Source: Actinokineospora auranticolor
GTDB taxonomy: Bacteria; Actinomycetota; Actinomycetes; Mycobacteriales; Pseudonocardiaceae
NCBI RefSeq assembly: GCF_002934265.1
Contig: NZ_PTIX01000026.1
Span: forward strand, 42,553 to 106,552
DNA: 64,000 bases
Direction: 5' to 3'
The notes beneath the pieces were generated by a model. That model was not told the origin of the DNA and did no database searches. It saw only the letters and a list, made by a program, of their open reading frames with translations. Of this stretch, positions 1-8,148 are shown piece after piece. Both the position numbers and the translations under genes were made by a program. How positions within the stretch are numbered: the first letter of the stretch is position 1; every line of letters begins with the position of its first letter.

Positions 1-255
1 ACCAGTCCCACTACGCGTCCCGACATCGATCGGTACGTGCAAAGCCCCAACACGCCCGCCGAGGAGCGGGTGAAGCTGTTCAAGCTCGCCTGGGACGCGG
101 TCGGCAGCGAGTTCGCCGGCCGCCACCACCAGTACGAGATGTTCTACGCGGGAGCGCCCTTCGTGGTTAAGGGGTACGCGTTCCGCAACTACGGGTTCGA
201 CGAGCCGCTGGCCGAGGTCGAGCGGTTCCTGGCTGAATACGGGGTCCCCGCGTGA
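1..255 (+). CDS. HpaB-type flavin-dependent monooxygenase, C-terminal end (partial)
   Basis: Only the last 84 residues are present; the frame is open from the first base, so the gene starts outside the window. The stretch with LFKLAWDAVGSEFAGRH, QYEMFYAGAPFVV and the RNYGFDEP end is typical of the C-terminus of 4-hydroxyphenylacetate 3-monooxygenase (HpaB) family oxygenases, which use reduced FAD to hydroxylate phenols. A flavin reductase two genes downstream is the expected partner. The stop overlaps the GTG start of the cupin gene by four bases, so the genes are translationally coupled. The substrate cannot be told from this fragment. Confidence 0.85.
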   Translation, partial: TSPTTRPDIDRYVQSPNTPAEERVKLFKLAWDAVGSEFAGRHHQYEMFYAGAPFVVKGYAFRNYGFDEPLAEVERFLAEYGVPA

Positions 256-605
256 AACCGGAATACGAGTTCTTCCCAGTCGCCGACGTCGAGTTCACCA
301 CCGTCATCCCCGGCGGCGACCCGCTGATCACCCACAAGGTGCTGGCCGCCGACCCGGAGAGCGGCGTCGGCACCCGGCTGCTGCGCTACGCGCCCGGCGC
401 GGACTCCAGCCCGATGGGCGTGCAGCGGCACGACTTCTGGGAGGAGGTGTACATCCTGGAGGGTTCCTTCACCGACCTCACGCTGAACGAGACGTTCACC
501 GCGGGCATGTACGCCTGCCGCCCGCCGGGCATGGCGCACGGGCCGTGGCGCAGCGACGAGGGCGTGCTGACCTTCGAGGTGCGGTACCGGCTGGACGAGC
601 CGTGA
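252..605 (+). CDS. Cupin-domain protein (ChrR-like cupin)
   Basis: A 117-residue single-domain protein starting at a GTG inside the GTGA overlap with the upstream monooxygenase gene. The middle carries a cupin pattern: RHDFWEEVYILEG followed by a second half with PPGMAHGPWRS, giving candidate metal ligands His, Glu and His in a small beta-barrel. Such proteins act as small dioxygenases, isomerases or anti-sigma-type sensors. Its position between oxygenase and reductase suggests it processes or protects a hydroxylated aromatic product, but that is inference. The stop overlaps the next start by four bases. Confidence 0.75.
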   Translation: MKPEYEFFPVADVEFTTVIPGGDPLITHKVLAADPESGVGTRLLRYAPGADSSPMGVQRHDFWEEVYILEGSFTDLTLNETFTAGMYACRPPGMAHGPWRSDEGVLTFEVRYRLDEP

Positions 606-1123
606 TCGGCACGCGCGGTTCCGTCGACCCGGTGGCGATGCGGCGCACCATGGGCCGTTTCGCCACCGGGGTCGCGGTGGTCACCACGCGCGACCTGGAC
701 GGTGTGCCGCACGGGATGACGGTGAACTCGTTGACGTCAGTGTCGTTGGAACCGCCGTTGTTGTTGGTGTGCCTGACGACCGGTGCGCGCAGCACGGATG
801 CCATCACGTCGTCGGGGCGGTTCGTGGTCAACATCCTGTCCGCGCGGCAGGAGCACATCGCGCTCCGGTTCGCGCGTCGCGGCGAGGACCACTTCGCCGG
901 GTTGGCGGTCACGCAGGGGCGGCACCGGGTGCCCGCGGTGCCGGACGCCTTCGCGCACCTGGAGTGCGATGTGGAGCGCGCTTTCGAGGCGGGCGACCAC
1001 GTCGTGGTGATCGGGCGCGTGCGCGAGACCTGCGAACGCGAGGGCGAACCCCTGGCGTTCCTCCGCGGCCGCTTCGGCGACGTGGTCGACCGCGGCCACG
1101 AACCGGTGTCCTGGTTCTTCTGA
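602..1123 (+). CDS. Flavin reductase (HpaC-like), partner of the monooxygenase
   Basis: A 173-residue protein of the flavin reductase-like FMN-binding family. The N-terminal half has FATGVAVVTT, HGMTVNSLTSVSLEPPLLLVCL and FVVNILS, the usual flavin-contact segments; the C-terminal part has the family GDHVVVIGRV stretch. I chose the GTG at 602, which overlaps the cupin stop (GTGA) and gives the normal family length; an upstream in-frame start at 545 would only add unrelated residues. It should supply reduced flavin to the HpaB-type oxygenase. The 294 bases downstream hold no convincing gene, only a 10-base palindrome (TATCCGGATA, 1138-1147). Confidence 0.88.
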   Translation: MIGTRGSVDPVAMRRTMGRFATGVAVVTTRDLDGVPHGMTVNSLTSVSLEPPLLLVCLTTGARSTDAITSSGRFVVNILSARQEHIALRFARRGEDHFAGLAVTQGRHRVPAVPDAFAHLECDVERAFEAGDHVVVIGRVRETCEREGEPLAFLRGRFGDVVDRGHEPVSWFF

Positions 1124-1417
1124 GTTCTCTGATCAACTATCCGGATACCGCTTTCCGGCTCACCCAGGTGCGCGGGTAGCTCGCCGCGCGCGCCAGGTCG
1201 CGCGTTGCCCGAGGTCGAGCGCCGCCCCGCGCGTGCGGCGGCCCAGGTGATGTTCCGATCGGGCGCGGCCGGTCCCGTCGACGGCCCGCCCGATCGCCAC
1301 CCCGCGCATCGCGGTTTCCCCTAATTCGTCGCACTTTCGGGTGATCCGTGTCCGCGTTCGTCGCGGCCCCCGCTCTCTCCATGCGACAGCCCTTCTCCAG
1401 CATTCGAGGTCCCAGCC

Positions 1418-2908
1418 ATGTCCGTTTTCCCCGAACCCCCGTCCTTGCCCGTACCCGAACCGCTCGACATCCCGGTGAGCGACGGCGCCCTGCTCTCCGC
1501 CCTGCGCTACCCGGCGGGCGGCGCGCCCGGGCCGGTCGTCGTCGTGATCACGCCCTACCGCAAGGAATCCCCGCAGCAGGCCCCGCTCGTCGACCTGGTG
1601 CTGCGGGCCGGGTTCGACGCGGTCGTCGTGGACGCGCGCGGCTTCGGCGGGTCCACCGGGCCGTACGCCGGTGTGCTGTCCCCGCGCGAGATCGCCGACG
1701 GCGCCGAACTCCTGGAGTGGATCGCCGCGCAGCCGTTCTGCGACGGCCGGACCGCGCTCGCGGGCGGCTCGTACTCCGGCATCAACCAACTGCTCATCGC
1801 GGCCCGCAAGCCCCGTGGGCTCAGGTGCGTCGCGCCGTGGATCGCCCCGATCGACACGTACCGGGACATGTGGAAGCGCGGGGGCATCCCCTCGCACACC
1901 GCGTGGGGCGCGCGGGCGCTGCTGTCCGCGCAGCGGCGCGCGACCCGGCGCGACGGTCTGCGGTACTTCTACCTCGGTCTGCTGGAAGAGGACTTCGACG
2001 TCACGCCCTTCGAGCGGGTCGACTTCGCGGCCGTCGACGTGCCGGTGCTGTTCCTCGCGGGCTGGACCGACTACTTCCTGCGCGGTGGCGTGCGCGGGTT
2101 CGAGCAGTGCGCGGCGCCGAAGCGGCTCGTGGTCGGCAACTGGACCCACGAACCGTTCACCACCCCGGAACTGGGCGCCGAGCTGACGGCGTGGCTGCGG
2201 CACTGGTTGGCCGGTGCCGGCGATGACCCGACTCGGCCCGAGGCGAACGTCGCGCTGTCCCGGCTGGGCAGCGACGAGTGGGAGACGCTGCCCGGCTTGC
2301 CCGAACCGCAGTGGCGGCGGTGGCGGCCCGTAGCGGAGCCGGTGACCGTCCCGGTGCTGCCGAACCTGGCCACCGCGCCACTCGCGGCGCCGACGGACGT
2401 CAACCTGATGGTCGACCTGGTCACCGAGTCCGGCATGCGGTTGTGGGGCGAGACGACGTGGTTCGACCTGCCCGTCGGGGAACCGCTGCGGCTGCTCGGG
2501 CAGATCGGTCTCACGGCGGCGGTCACCATCGACGACTGCGACGACGTCGACCTGCACGCGCGGGTCTCGGTGGTCGCCGTCGACGGAGCGGTCCGGCAGA
2601 TCACCGAGGGCAGGTTGCGCGCGTCGCACCGCGAACTGGACCCCGACCGGTCGGTCCGCACGCCGGATGGCGACGTCGCGGTCCCGTGGCACCCGCACAC
2701 CGGCGCTTCGCCGCTGCCGCAGGGCGAGCCCGTCGACCTGCACGTGGAGATCTACCCCGTCCACCTGCACCTGGCGCCGGGGGAGCGGCTGCGGCTGGGG
2801 CTCACGGTGGTGCGCGCGGACGAGGCCGCGACCCCGGCCCGGCTCACCGTGCTGCCGGAGACGGTCGTGGTGCTGCCGGTCGTGCCCGACTGCGCGGGAG
2901 GGCGGTGA
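1418..2908 (+). CDS. CocE/NonD family hydrolase (X-Pro dipeptidyl-peptidase S15-like)
   Basis: A 496-residue serine hydrolase. The alpha/beta-hydrolase half comes first, with VVVDARGFGGS and the nucleophile motif GGSYSG (Ser at about residue 118, matching the position in cocaine esterase). GWTDYF carries a likely acid Asp and NWTHEPF a candidate catalytic His. The C-terminal third is the jelly-roll domain of the family. Members cleave esters, beta-lactam side chains or N-terminal dipeptides. The stop codon shares its last base with the ATG of the following permease gene, so the hydrolase is the first gene of the peptide-importer operon. Hydrolysis of an imported ester or peptide is a reasonable guess; the substrate is unknown. 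Confidence 0.87.
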   Translation: MSVFPEPPSLPVPEPLDIPVSDGALLSALRYPAGGAPGPVVVVITPYRKESPQQAPLVDLVLRAGFDAVVVDARGFGGSTGPYAGVLSPREIADGAELLEWIAAQPFCDGRTALAGGSYSGINQLLIAARKPRGLRCVAPWIAPIDTYRDMWKRGGIPSHTAWGARALLSAQRRATRRDGLRYFYLGLLEEDFDVTPFERVDFAAVDVPVLFLAGWTDYFLRGGVRGFEQCAAPKRLVVGNWTHEPFTTPELGAELTAWLRHWLAGAGDDPTRPEANVALSRLGSDEWETLPGLPEPQWRRWRPVAEPVTVPVLPNLATAPLAAPTDVNLMVDLVTESGMRLWGETTWFDLPVGEPLRLLGQIGLTAAVTIDDCDDVDLHARVSVVAVDGAVRQITEGRLRASHRELDPDRSVRTPDGDVAVPWHPHTGASPLPQGEPVDLHVEIYPVHLHLAPGERLRLGLTVVRADEAATPARLTVLPETVVVLPVVPDCAGGR

Positions 2909-3849
2909 TGGCCCGGCTGGTCGGCGGTCGGGTGCTGTGGTCGCTCCCGCTCCTGCTCGCGCTGTCCGCGTTGACGTTCGTGCTCGCCTGGCTCACCCCG
3001 GGCGACGCGGCCCGCACCATCCTGGGCACCAACACCGACCCGGTGGCCTACGCCGAGGTCCGCGCCCGGCTCGGCCTCGACCGACCGCTGGTGGAGCAGT
3101 ACTGGCACTGGCTCACCGGCGTCGTCCGCGGCGACCTGGGCGGCTCGGTGTTCACCGGTGAGCCGGTCTCGGCGATCGTCGGCGACCGGCTGCCGGTCAC
3201 GTTGTCCCTGCTCGGCCTGTCCGCCCTGGTGATCGCGGCCGTCGGCACCGGCATCGGCCTGGTCGGCGCCCTGCGCGGCGGCCTCGCGGGCAGGCTGCTC
3301 GACGGGGTGGCCGTGGTCGGCATGAGCGTGCCCGCGCCGTGGCTGGGGCTCGTGCTGATCGTGGTGTTCGCCGTCGACCTGGCCCTGTTCCCGGTCACCG
3401 GCTACGTCGCCTTCGCCGACGCCCCTGCCGACTGGGCGCTGTCACTGGTGCTGCCAGTGGTGTGCCTGTCGGTCGGCGGGATAGCGGTGGTGGCCAAACA
3501 GGTGCGCGGGGCGCTGGCGGACGTGCTCGGCCGCGGCTACATCCGCGCGCTGCGCGCCAACGGCATGCCAACCCGCTCGGTCGTGTTCCGCCACGCGACC
3601 CGCAACGCCGCCCTCCCGGTGGTCAACGTCTTCGGCGTGGTGCTGATCGGGTTGCTGGGCGGGTCGATCGTGGTGGAGCAGTTGTTCGCCTTACCGGGAC
3701 TCGGTCAGCTCACCGTGACCGCCACCGCCCAACACGACCTGCCGGTCCTGGAAGGCGTCGTCCTGTGCTTCACGATCCTGGTCGTAGTGGTCAACCTCGT
3801 GACGGACGTGATCTCCGGCAAACTCACCCCCCGCGCGGTGACCCCGTGA
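2908..3849 (+). CDS. Dipeptide/oligopeptide ABC transporter permease (DppB-like)
   Basis: A 313-residue inner-membrane permease. It has the DppB hallmarks: TPGDAARTILG near the N-terminus, RARLGLDRPLVEQYWHWL, the GDLGGSV segment, and the EAA loop around GYIRALRANGMPTRSVVFRHATRNA. About six hydrophobic spans follow the usual pattern. The ATG overlaps the hydrolase stop by one base, and its own stop overlaps the next GTG (GTGA). It contains one rare TTA leucine codon (3691-3693). It pairs with the permease half of the next protein. Confidence 0.92.
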   Translation: MARLVGGRVLWSLPLLLALSALTFVLAWLTPGDAARTILGTNTDPVAYAEVRARLGLDRPLVEQYWHWLTGVVRGDLGGSVFTGEPVSAIVGDRLPVTLSLLGLSALVIAAVGTGIGLVGALRGGLAGRLLDGVAVVGMSVPAPWLGLVLIVVFAVDLALFPVTGYVAFADAPADWALSLVLPVVCLSVGGIAVVAKQVRGALADVLGRGYIRALRANGMPTRSVVFRHATRNAALPVVNVFGVVLIGLLGGSIVVEQLFALPGLGQLTVTATAQHDLPVLEGVVLCFTILVVVVNLVTDVISGKLTPRAVTP

Positions 3850-5750
3850 GCGCGGGGAGCGCCGTGACGGGCGTTGGCAGCACGGGCCGCGCGGGTGGCG
3901 GTGTGGTGCGCGCGGTGGCGCGGCGGCCGTTGGGTGTCGTGTGCGTGGCGTGGTTGGGTCTTCTGGTCCTGGCGTGCCTGCTGGCGGGGTGGCTAGGCTC
4001 TTCGCCGCAGGAGCAGGATCTCGAAGCGGTCTACAGTGGACCGTCCGCGGCCCATTGGTTGGGCACCGACCAGTTGGGCCGCGATCTCCTCAGCCGCGTC
4101 CTGCACGGCGGGCGGGTCAGCCTGCTCGTCGTGGGTGTGGCGTTGGCGGTCCACGTCGTGCTCGGTGTGGTCCTGGGTCTCGTCGCGGGTTACCGGCGGG
4201 GCTTGGTCGACCGGATCGTGTCCCGGCTGGCCGACCTGCTGCTGTCCGCGCCCGCCGTGGTCATCCTGCTGGTGGTGCTCGCCGTGTTCCCGCACAACGA
4301 GGCCGCCGCGATGACCACCCTCGGCGTGCTGTCCTCGGCCGGGCTGGCGCGGGTGGTGCGCGCGTCCGCGATCCGGGTGCGGGAGGAACCGTACGTGGCG
4401 GCCGCGACGGTGGCGGGTCTGGGGACGGTTCGGATCCTGGTGCGGCACGTCCTGCCCGCGGTGGCCGGTCCGGTGATCTCGCTGGTGTCGCTGGTGGCGG
4501 GCTCGGCGCTGCTGGTGGAGGCGTCCCTGGGCTTCCTCGGCCTGGGGACGCAGCCACCGGAGCCGAGCTGGGGCGGGCTGATCGCGGACGCCTCCCAGGC
4601 CATCTACCGGCAGCCGTGGATGCTCGTCCCGACCGGCGGTGTCGTCGCGGTGACGGCCGTGGCGTGCGCGCTGCTCGGCGACGTGGTCCGCGACGCGACC
4701 GACGACCGCGCGACCGGTGAACCGCTGTCCTGGCGGCGCATGCGGACCCGCGTGGTCGCCAGGGAGAGCCGGGAGCCCGCCGCGCTGTGCCTGCTGTCCG
4801 TGCGCGACCTGACGGTCCGGTTGGCGGACGGCACACCGGTCGTCGACGGTGTCGACTTCGACGTCGCGGCCGGGCAGGCGCTGGGACTGGTGGGTGAGTC
4901 CGGGTGCGGCAAGACCATGGCGGTCTCGGGAGTCCTGCGGCTCCTCCCACCGGGCGCGACCGTCGACGCGGCGACGATCACCTTCGACGGTCGGGAGACG
5001 CTGGGGCTGACCGAACGCGAGATGGTCGGGGTCCGCGGTCGCGGCATCGGCTACATCGGACAGGACCCGGTCGCCTCGCTCGACCCGCTGTTCACCGTCG
5101 GCGACCAGCTCGTCGAGGCCGTCCGCCACCACACCGGCGCGACTCGACGGCAGGCGCGGGCCAAGGCGCTGGAGCTGCTGGCGGCCGTGCGGCTGCCGGA
5201 CCCGGCGGCGGTCGCGGCCAGGTACCCGCACGAGCTGTCCGGCGGCATGGCGCAGCGGGTGTCCATCGCGCGGGCGCTGGCGGGCGAACCCCGCCTGCTG
5301 ATCGCCGACGAACCCACGACCGCGTTGGACGTCACCGTGCAGGCCGAGATCCTCGACCTGCTGCGGGACCTGCGCTCCCGCACCGGCATGGCGCTCGTCC
5401 TCGTCACCCACGACTGGGGCGTCGTCGCCGACACCTGCGACACGGCCGTGGTCATGTACGCGGGCCAGGTCGTCGAGAACACCGGCGTCGCCGAGGTCTT
5501 CGCGGCCCCGCGCCACCCGTACACCGAGGCTCTGCTGGCCGCCAACCCCGCGGCCGCCGAACCCGGGTCCCGGCTCCCGGTCCTCCCCGGTGCGGTCCCG
5601 GCCCCCGGCCACTGGCCCACCGGGTGCCGCTTCGCCCTCCGCTGCCCCCACGTCACAACGGAATGCGTGGCGGCGCCGATCCAGTCCACATCAGACACAG
5701 CGGGCGCGGTGTCGCGCTGCCTGCACCCCCGCGCAGGAGCCCGCACATGA
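3846..5750 (+). CDS. Fused peptide ABC transporter permease-ATPase (DppC-DppD fusion)
   Basis: One 634-residue open frame holds two subunits that are usually separate. Residues 1-290 are a DppC-type permease with PSAAHWLGTDQLGRDLLSRV and the SLGFLGLGTQPPEPSWG end. Residues from about 320 are a DppD-type ATPase: Walker A GESGCGKT (about 350), signature LSGGMAQR (about 462), Walker B LLIADEPTTALD (about 485), H-loop VTHDWG, and the C-terminal CRFALRCP region of oligopeptide ATPases. I see no internal stop or frameshift between the halves. The GTG start overlaps the DppB stop; the stop overlaps the next ATG. A fused half-transporter would fix a 1:1 permease:ATPase ratio. Confidence 0.9.
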   Translation: MSAGSAVTGVGSTGRAGGGVVRAVARRPLGVVCVAWLGLLVLACLLAGWLGSSPQEQDLEAVYSGPSAAHWLGTDQLGRDLLSRVLHGGRVSLLVVGVALAVHVVLGVVLGLVAGYRRGLVDRIVSRLADLLLSAPAVVILLVVLAVFPHNEAAAMTTLGVLSSAGLARVVRASAIRVREEPYVAAATVAGLGTVRILVRHVLPAVAGPVISLVSLVAGSALLVEASLGFLGLGTQPPEPSWGGLIADASQAIYRQPWMLVPTGGVVAVTAVACALLGDVVRDATDDRATGEPLSWRRMRTRVVARESREPAALCLLSVRDLTVRLADGTPVVDGVDFDVAAGQALGLVGESGCGKTMAVSGVLRLLPPGATVDAATITFDGRETLGLTEREMVGVRGRGIGYIGQDPVASLDPLFTVGDQLVEAVRHHTGATRRQARAKALELLAAVRLPDPAAVAARYPHELSGGMAQRVSIARALAGEPRLLIADEPTTALDVTVQAEILDLLRDLRSRTGMALVLVTHDWGVVADTCDTAVVMYAGQVVENTGVAEVFAAPRHPYTEALLAANPAAAEPGSRLPVLPGAVPAPGHWPTGCRFALRCPHVTTECVAAPIQSTSDTAGAVSRCLHPRAGART

Positions 5751-6580
5751 ACCTGCTGGAGATAGCGGGACTCGGTGTGCGCTACCGAGACCACCAAGCG
5801 CTCACCGGGGTCTCGCTCGCCGTGCCGCCCAACACGACCGTCGGTTTGGTGGGGGAGTCCGGCTCCGGCAAGACCACGCTGGGCCGCGCGGTGCTCGGGC
5901 TCGTGCCCGTCGCCGAAGGCGTGATCAGGTTGGCGGGCCGCGACATCACGCACCTGCGCGGCCGGGCCCGGCGCGGGCTCAGCGGTCAGGTGCAGGTCGT
6001 GTTCCAGAACCCGTACCTGTCCTTCAACCCCAGCCGCACCATCGGCCAGGCCGTCGCCGAACCGCTGACCCTGGCCGGGTTGCGGCCCGCGCAACTGCGC
6101 GGGCGGGTCGACGCCATGCTCGACCGGGTCGGCCTCGACCGGTCGGCGGCCGACCGCTACCCGTCGCGGTTCTCCGGCGGGCAGTTGCAGCGCATCGCCA
6201 TCGCGCGGGCGCTCATGCCCGGGCCCCGGCTGCTCATCTGCGACGAGGCGGTCAGCGCGCTGGACCTGTCGGTGCAGGCGCACGTGCTCAACCTGCTCGC
6301 CGACCTCCAGGCCGAGCAGGGCCTGTCGTACCTGTTCATCACCCACGACCTCGCGGTGGTCCGGCACATCGCCGACCGGGTGGTGGTGCTGCGCCGGGGC
6401 GAGGTCGTCGAGGCGGGACCGGTCGAGCAGGTCTGCTCGACCGACCCGGACGTACCGCGCCACCCCTACACGCGCGCCCTGCTGGCCGCCGCCCCCGTCC
6501 CCGACCCCGCTGAGCAGGCCCGCCGCCGCGCGCTGCGGGCCGCCCCAGCCCAGGAAGGACCCGTCCCGTGCGAATCATGA
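5747..6580 (+). CDS. Peptide ABC transporter ATP-binding protein (DppF-like)
   Basis: A 277-residue ATPase: Walker A GESGSGKTT (about residue 36), Q-loop QVVFQNPYLSFNP, signature FSGGQLQR, Walker B LLICDEAVSALD, and H-loop FITHDL. It ends with the HPYTRALLAA motif of the DppD/DppF group. It would form the second nucleotide site of the importer, opposite the ATPase half of the fusion protein. The ATG overlaps the preceding stop (ATGA), and the gene overlaps the start of the binding-protein gene by 13 bases. Confidence 0.92.
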   Translation: MNLLEIAGLGVRYRDHQALTGVSLAVPPNTTVGLVGESGSGKTTLGRAVLGLVPVAEGVIRLAGRDITHLRGRARRGLSGQVQVVFQNPYLSFNPSRTIGQAVAEPLTLAGLRPAQLRGRVDAMLDRVGLDRSAADRYPSRFSGGQLQRIAIARALMPGPRLLICDEAVSALDLSVQAHVLNLLADLQAEQGLSYLFITHDLAVVRHIADRVVVLRRGEVVEAGPVEQVCSTDPDVPRHPYTRALLAAAPVPDPAEQARRRALRAAPAQEGPVPCES

Positions 6581-8094
6581 AGAGAGCCGCCGCCCTGGTG
6601 GCCGCGGTGGTGTTGGCCGCCGCGCTGCCCGCCTGCTCGTCCTCGCGCGGCGCGACCGCCGACGACACGCTGGTCGTGGCGTTGCCCGCGCCACCGGAAA
6701 GCCTCAACCCCGCGCACAACGGCTCCGGCGCGCAGGGGATCGTGCACTGGCTCAGCTACGAACCGCTGATCCGCGCGAAGTCCGACGGCTCCTTCGCCCC
6801 GGCCCTGGCCACCGAGTGGGGGTACGTCGGCACCGGCAACACCGAGTTCGCCATGACCATCCGCGACGGCGTCGACTACGCGGACGGTACCCGCGTCGAG
6901 GTCGCGCACGTCGTCGACACGATCAAGTACTACCTGGGCAGCCCCGGCCCGATGAAGCCGTTCCTCACCGGCATCACCGACGTCACCGCGTCCGGCAGAC
7001 AGGTCACGGTGAAGCTGTCCACACCGAACCCGATCCTGCCGTACGTGTTTAGCCAACTGGTCAACTGGGGCGATGTCATCAGCCCCGCCGGACTGTCCAT
7101 GCCGGACAGGCTAACCACCCAGACCTTCGGCGCGGGCCCGTACACCCTCGACACCGCAACGACCGTCGCGGGCGACCATTACACGTTCGTCAAGAACGCG
7201 CACTACTGGAACCCGTCCGCGCAGCGGTTCGCCAAGGTCGTCGTCCGCGTCATCCCGGACCCGAACACCGCGACGCAGGCGTTGGCGAGCGGCCAGGTCG
7301 ACGTCAACCTCAACGCCACGGCCACGCTCGCCGACCAGGCGCGGGGCATGGGTGCGCGGGTACTGGAGGGCAACCCCGGTGTGCTGGCCCTGTACCTGGT
7401 CGATCGCGCGGGTGAGACGACCCCGGCCATGGGGGATGTGCGGGTCCGCCAGGCGCTCAACCACGCTGTCGACCGCGCCGCCATCGCTAAGGCGCTCGGC
7501 GCCGGGTTCAGCCCCGTCGGCCAGATCGCGGCGGACGGCACCGACGGCTACGACCCCGCCTTGGAGAGCCGCTACCCCTACGACCCGGACAAGGCGCGGA
7601 GCCTGCTGGGTGGGGAGGTCCGGTTCGACCTGGTCGACCTGCTGACGTTCGGCATGAACACCGCCTCCCAGGCCGTTTCCGCCCAACTGGCCAAGGTCGG
7701 TGTCACCGCGACCATCCACACCGACGGCAACGACCTCAACAGGTTCGTCGCCGACCTGACTTCGCGCGAGTTCGCGGCGGTCACCTTCCGGCTCAACACC
7801 CCGCTGTTCGCCAGCGCGCTGTTCAACATCACCGGCACCACCTCGCCGCTGAACCCGTTCCAGAGCCGCGATCCCGAGGTCGAAGCGGCCTTCCACGCGT
7901 TGGCGTCGGCACCGGCCGAAGGGCAGGAAGCGGCGGCGAAGGCGTTCAACCGGGTGGTGGTCGAGAAGGCCTGGTTCTTACCGGTGGCGACCGTGCAGAA
8001 CTACGCCTTCGCCAAGGGCGTCGCCAACCTGGGCGAGTTCGCCCCGAACGGTGCCCTGGACGTCCTCGACTGGGCGCCGGAAGCCGGTAGGTAG
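6568..8094 (+). CDS. Extracellular solute-binding lipoprotein, family 5 (peptide/nickel type)
   Basis: A 508-residue substrate-binding protein. The N-terminus is a lipoprotein signal peptide with basic start, hydrophobic core and lipobox LPAC (Cys at about residue 23). The mature protein has family-5 hallmarks: PESLNPAHN, YEPLIRAK, TIRDGVDYADG and the GDVRVRQALNHAVDR segment. I chose the GTG at 6568 because AGGAAGGAC lies 8-9 bases upstream; the ATG at 6577 is an alternative but is too far from that site. It would deliver ligand to the DppBCDF-like importer; the ligand is unknown. One TTA leucine codon is present at 7978. The next gene is convergent. Confidence 0.9.
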   Translation: MRIMKRAAALVAAVVLAAALPACSSSRGATADDTLVVALPAPPESLNPAHNGSGAQGIVHWLSYEPLIRAKSDGSFAPALATEWGYVGTGNTEFAMTIRDGVDYADGTRVEVAHVVDTIKYYLGSPGPMKPFLTGITDVTASGRQVTVKLSTPNPILPYVFSQLVNWGDVISPAGLSMPDRLTTQTFGAGPYTLDTATTVAGDHYTFVKNAHYWNPSAQRFAKVVVRVIPDPNTATQALASGQVDVNLNATATLADQARGMGARVLEGNPGVLALYLVDRAGETTPAMGDVRVRQALNHAVDRAAIAKALGAGFSPVGQIAADGTDGYDPALESRYPYDPDKARSLLGGEVRFDLVDLLTFGMNTASQAVSAQLAKVGVTATIHTDGNDLNRFVADLTSREFAAVTFRLNTPLFASALFNITGTTSPLNPFQSRDPEVEAAFHALASAPAEGQEAAAKAFNRVVVEKAWFLPVATVQNYAFAKGVANLGEFAPNGALDVLDWAPEAGR

Positions 8095-8102
8095 TGGGCT
8101 GA

Positions 8103-8137
8103 CCTGACCGGCGCGCCCCCTGATCGCGCCGGTCAGG
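8103..8137. terminator. Bidirectional hairpin terminator between convergent genes
   Basis: A perfect 13-base-pair inverted repeat (CCTGACCGGCGCG at 8103-8115, complement at 8125-8137) with a 9-base loop lies between the stop of the solute-binding-protein gene and the stop of the convergent oxidoreductase gene. There is no T-tract, as is common for actinobacterial terminators. It probably ends transcription from both sides. Confidence 0.8.
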
Positions 8138-8148
8138 AGCCGGGGAGG

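Noticed and set aside
545..601. Upstream start for the flavin reductase.
   Set aside because: The added residues are unlike the family, and the GTG at 602 overlaps the cupin stop in the same way as the other junctions of this operon.
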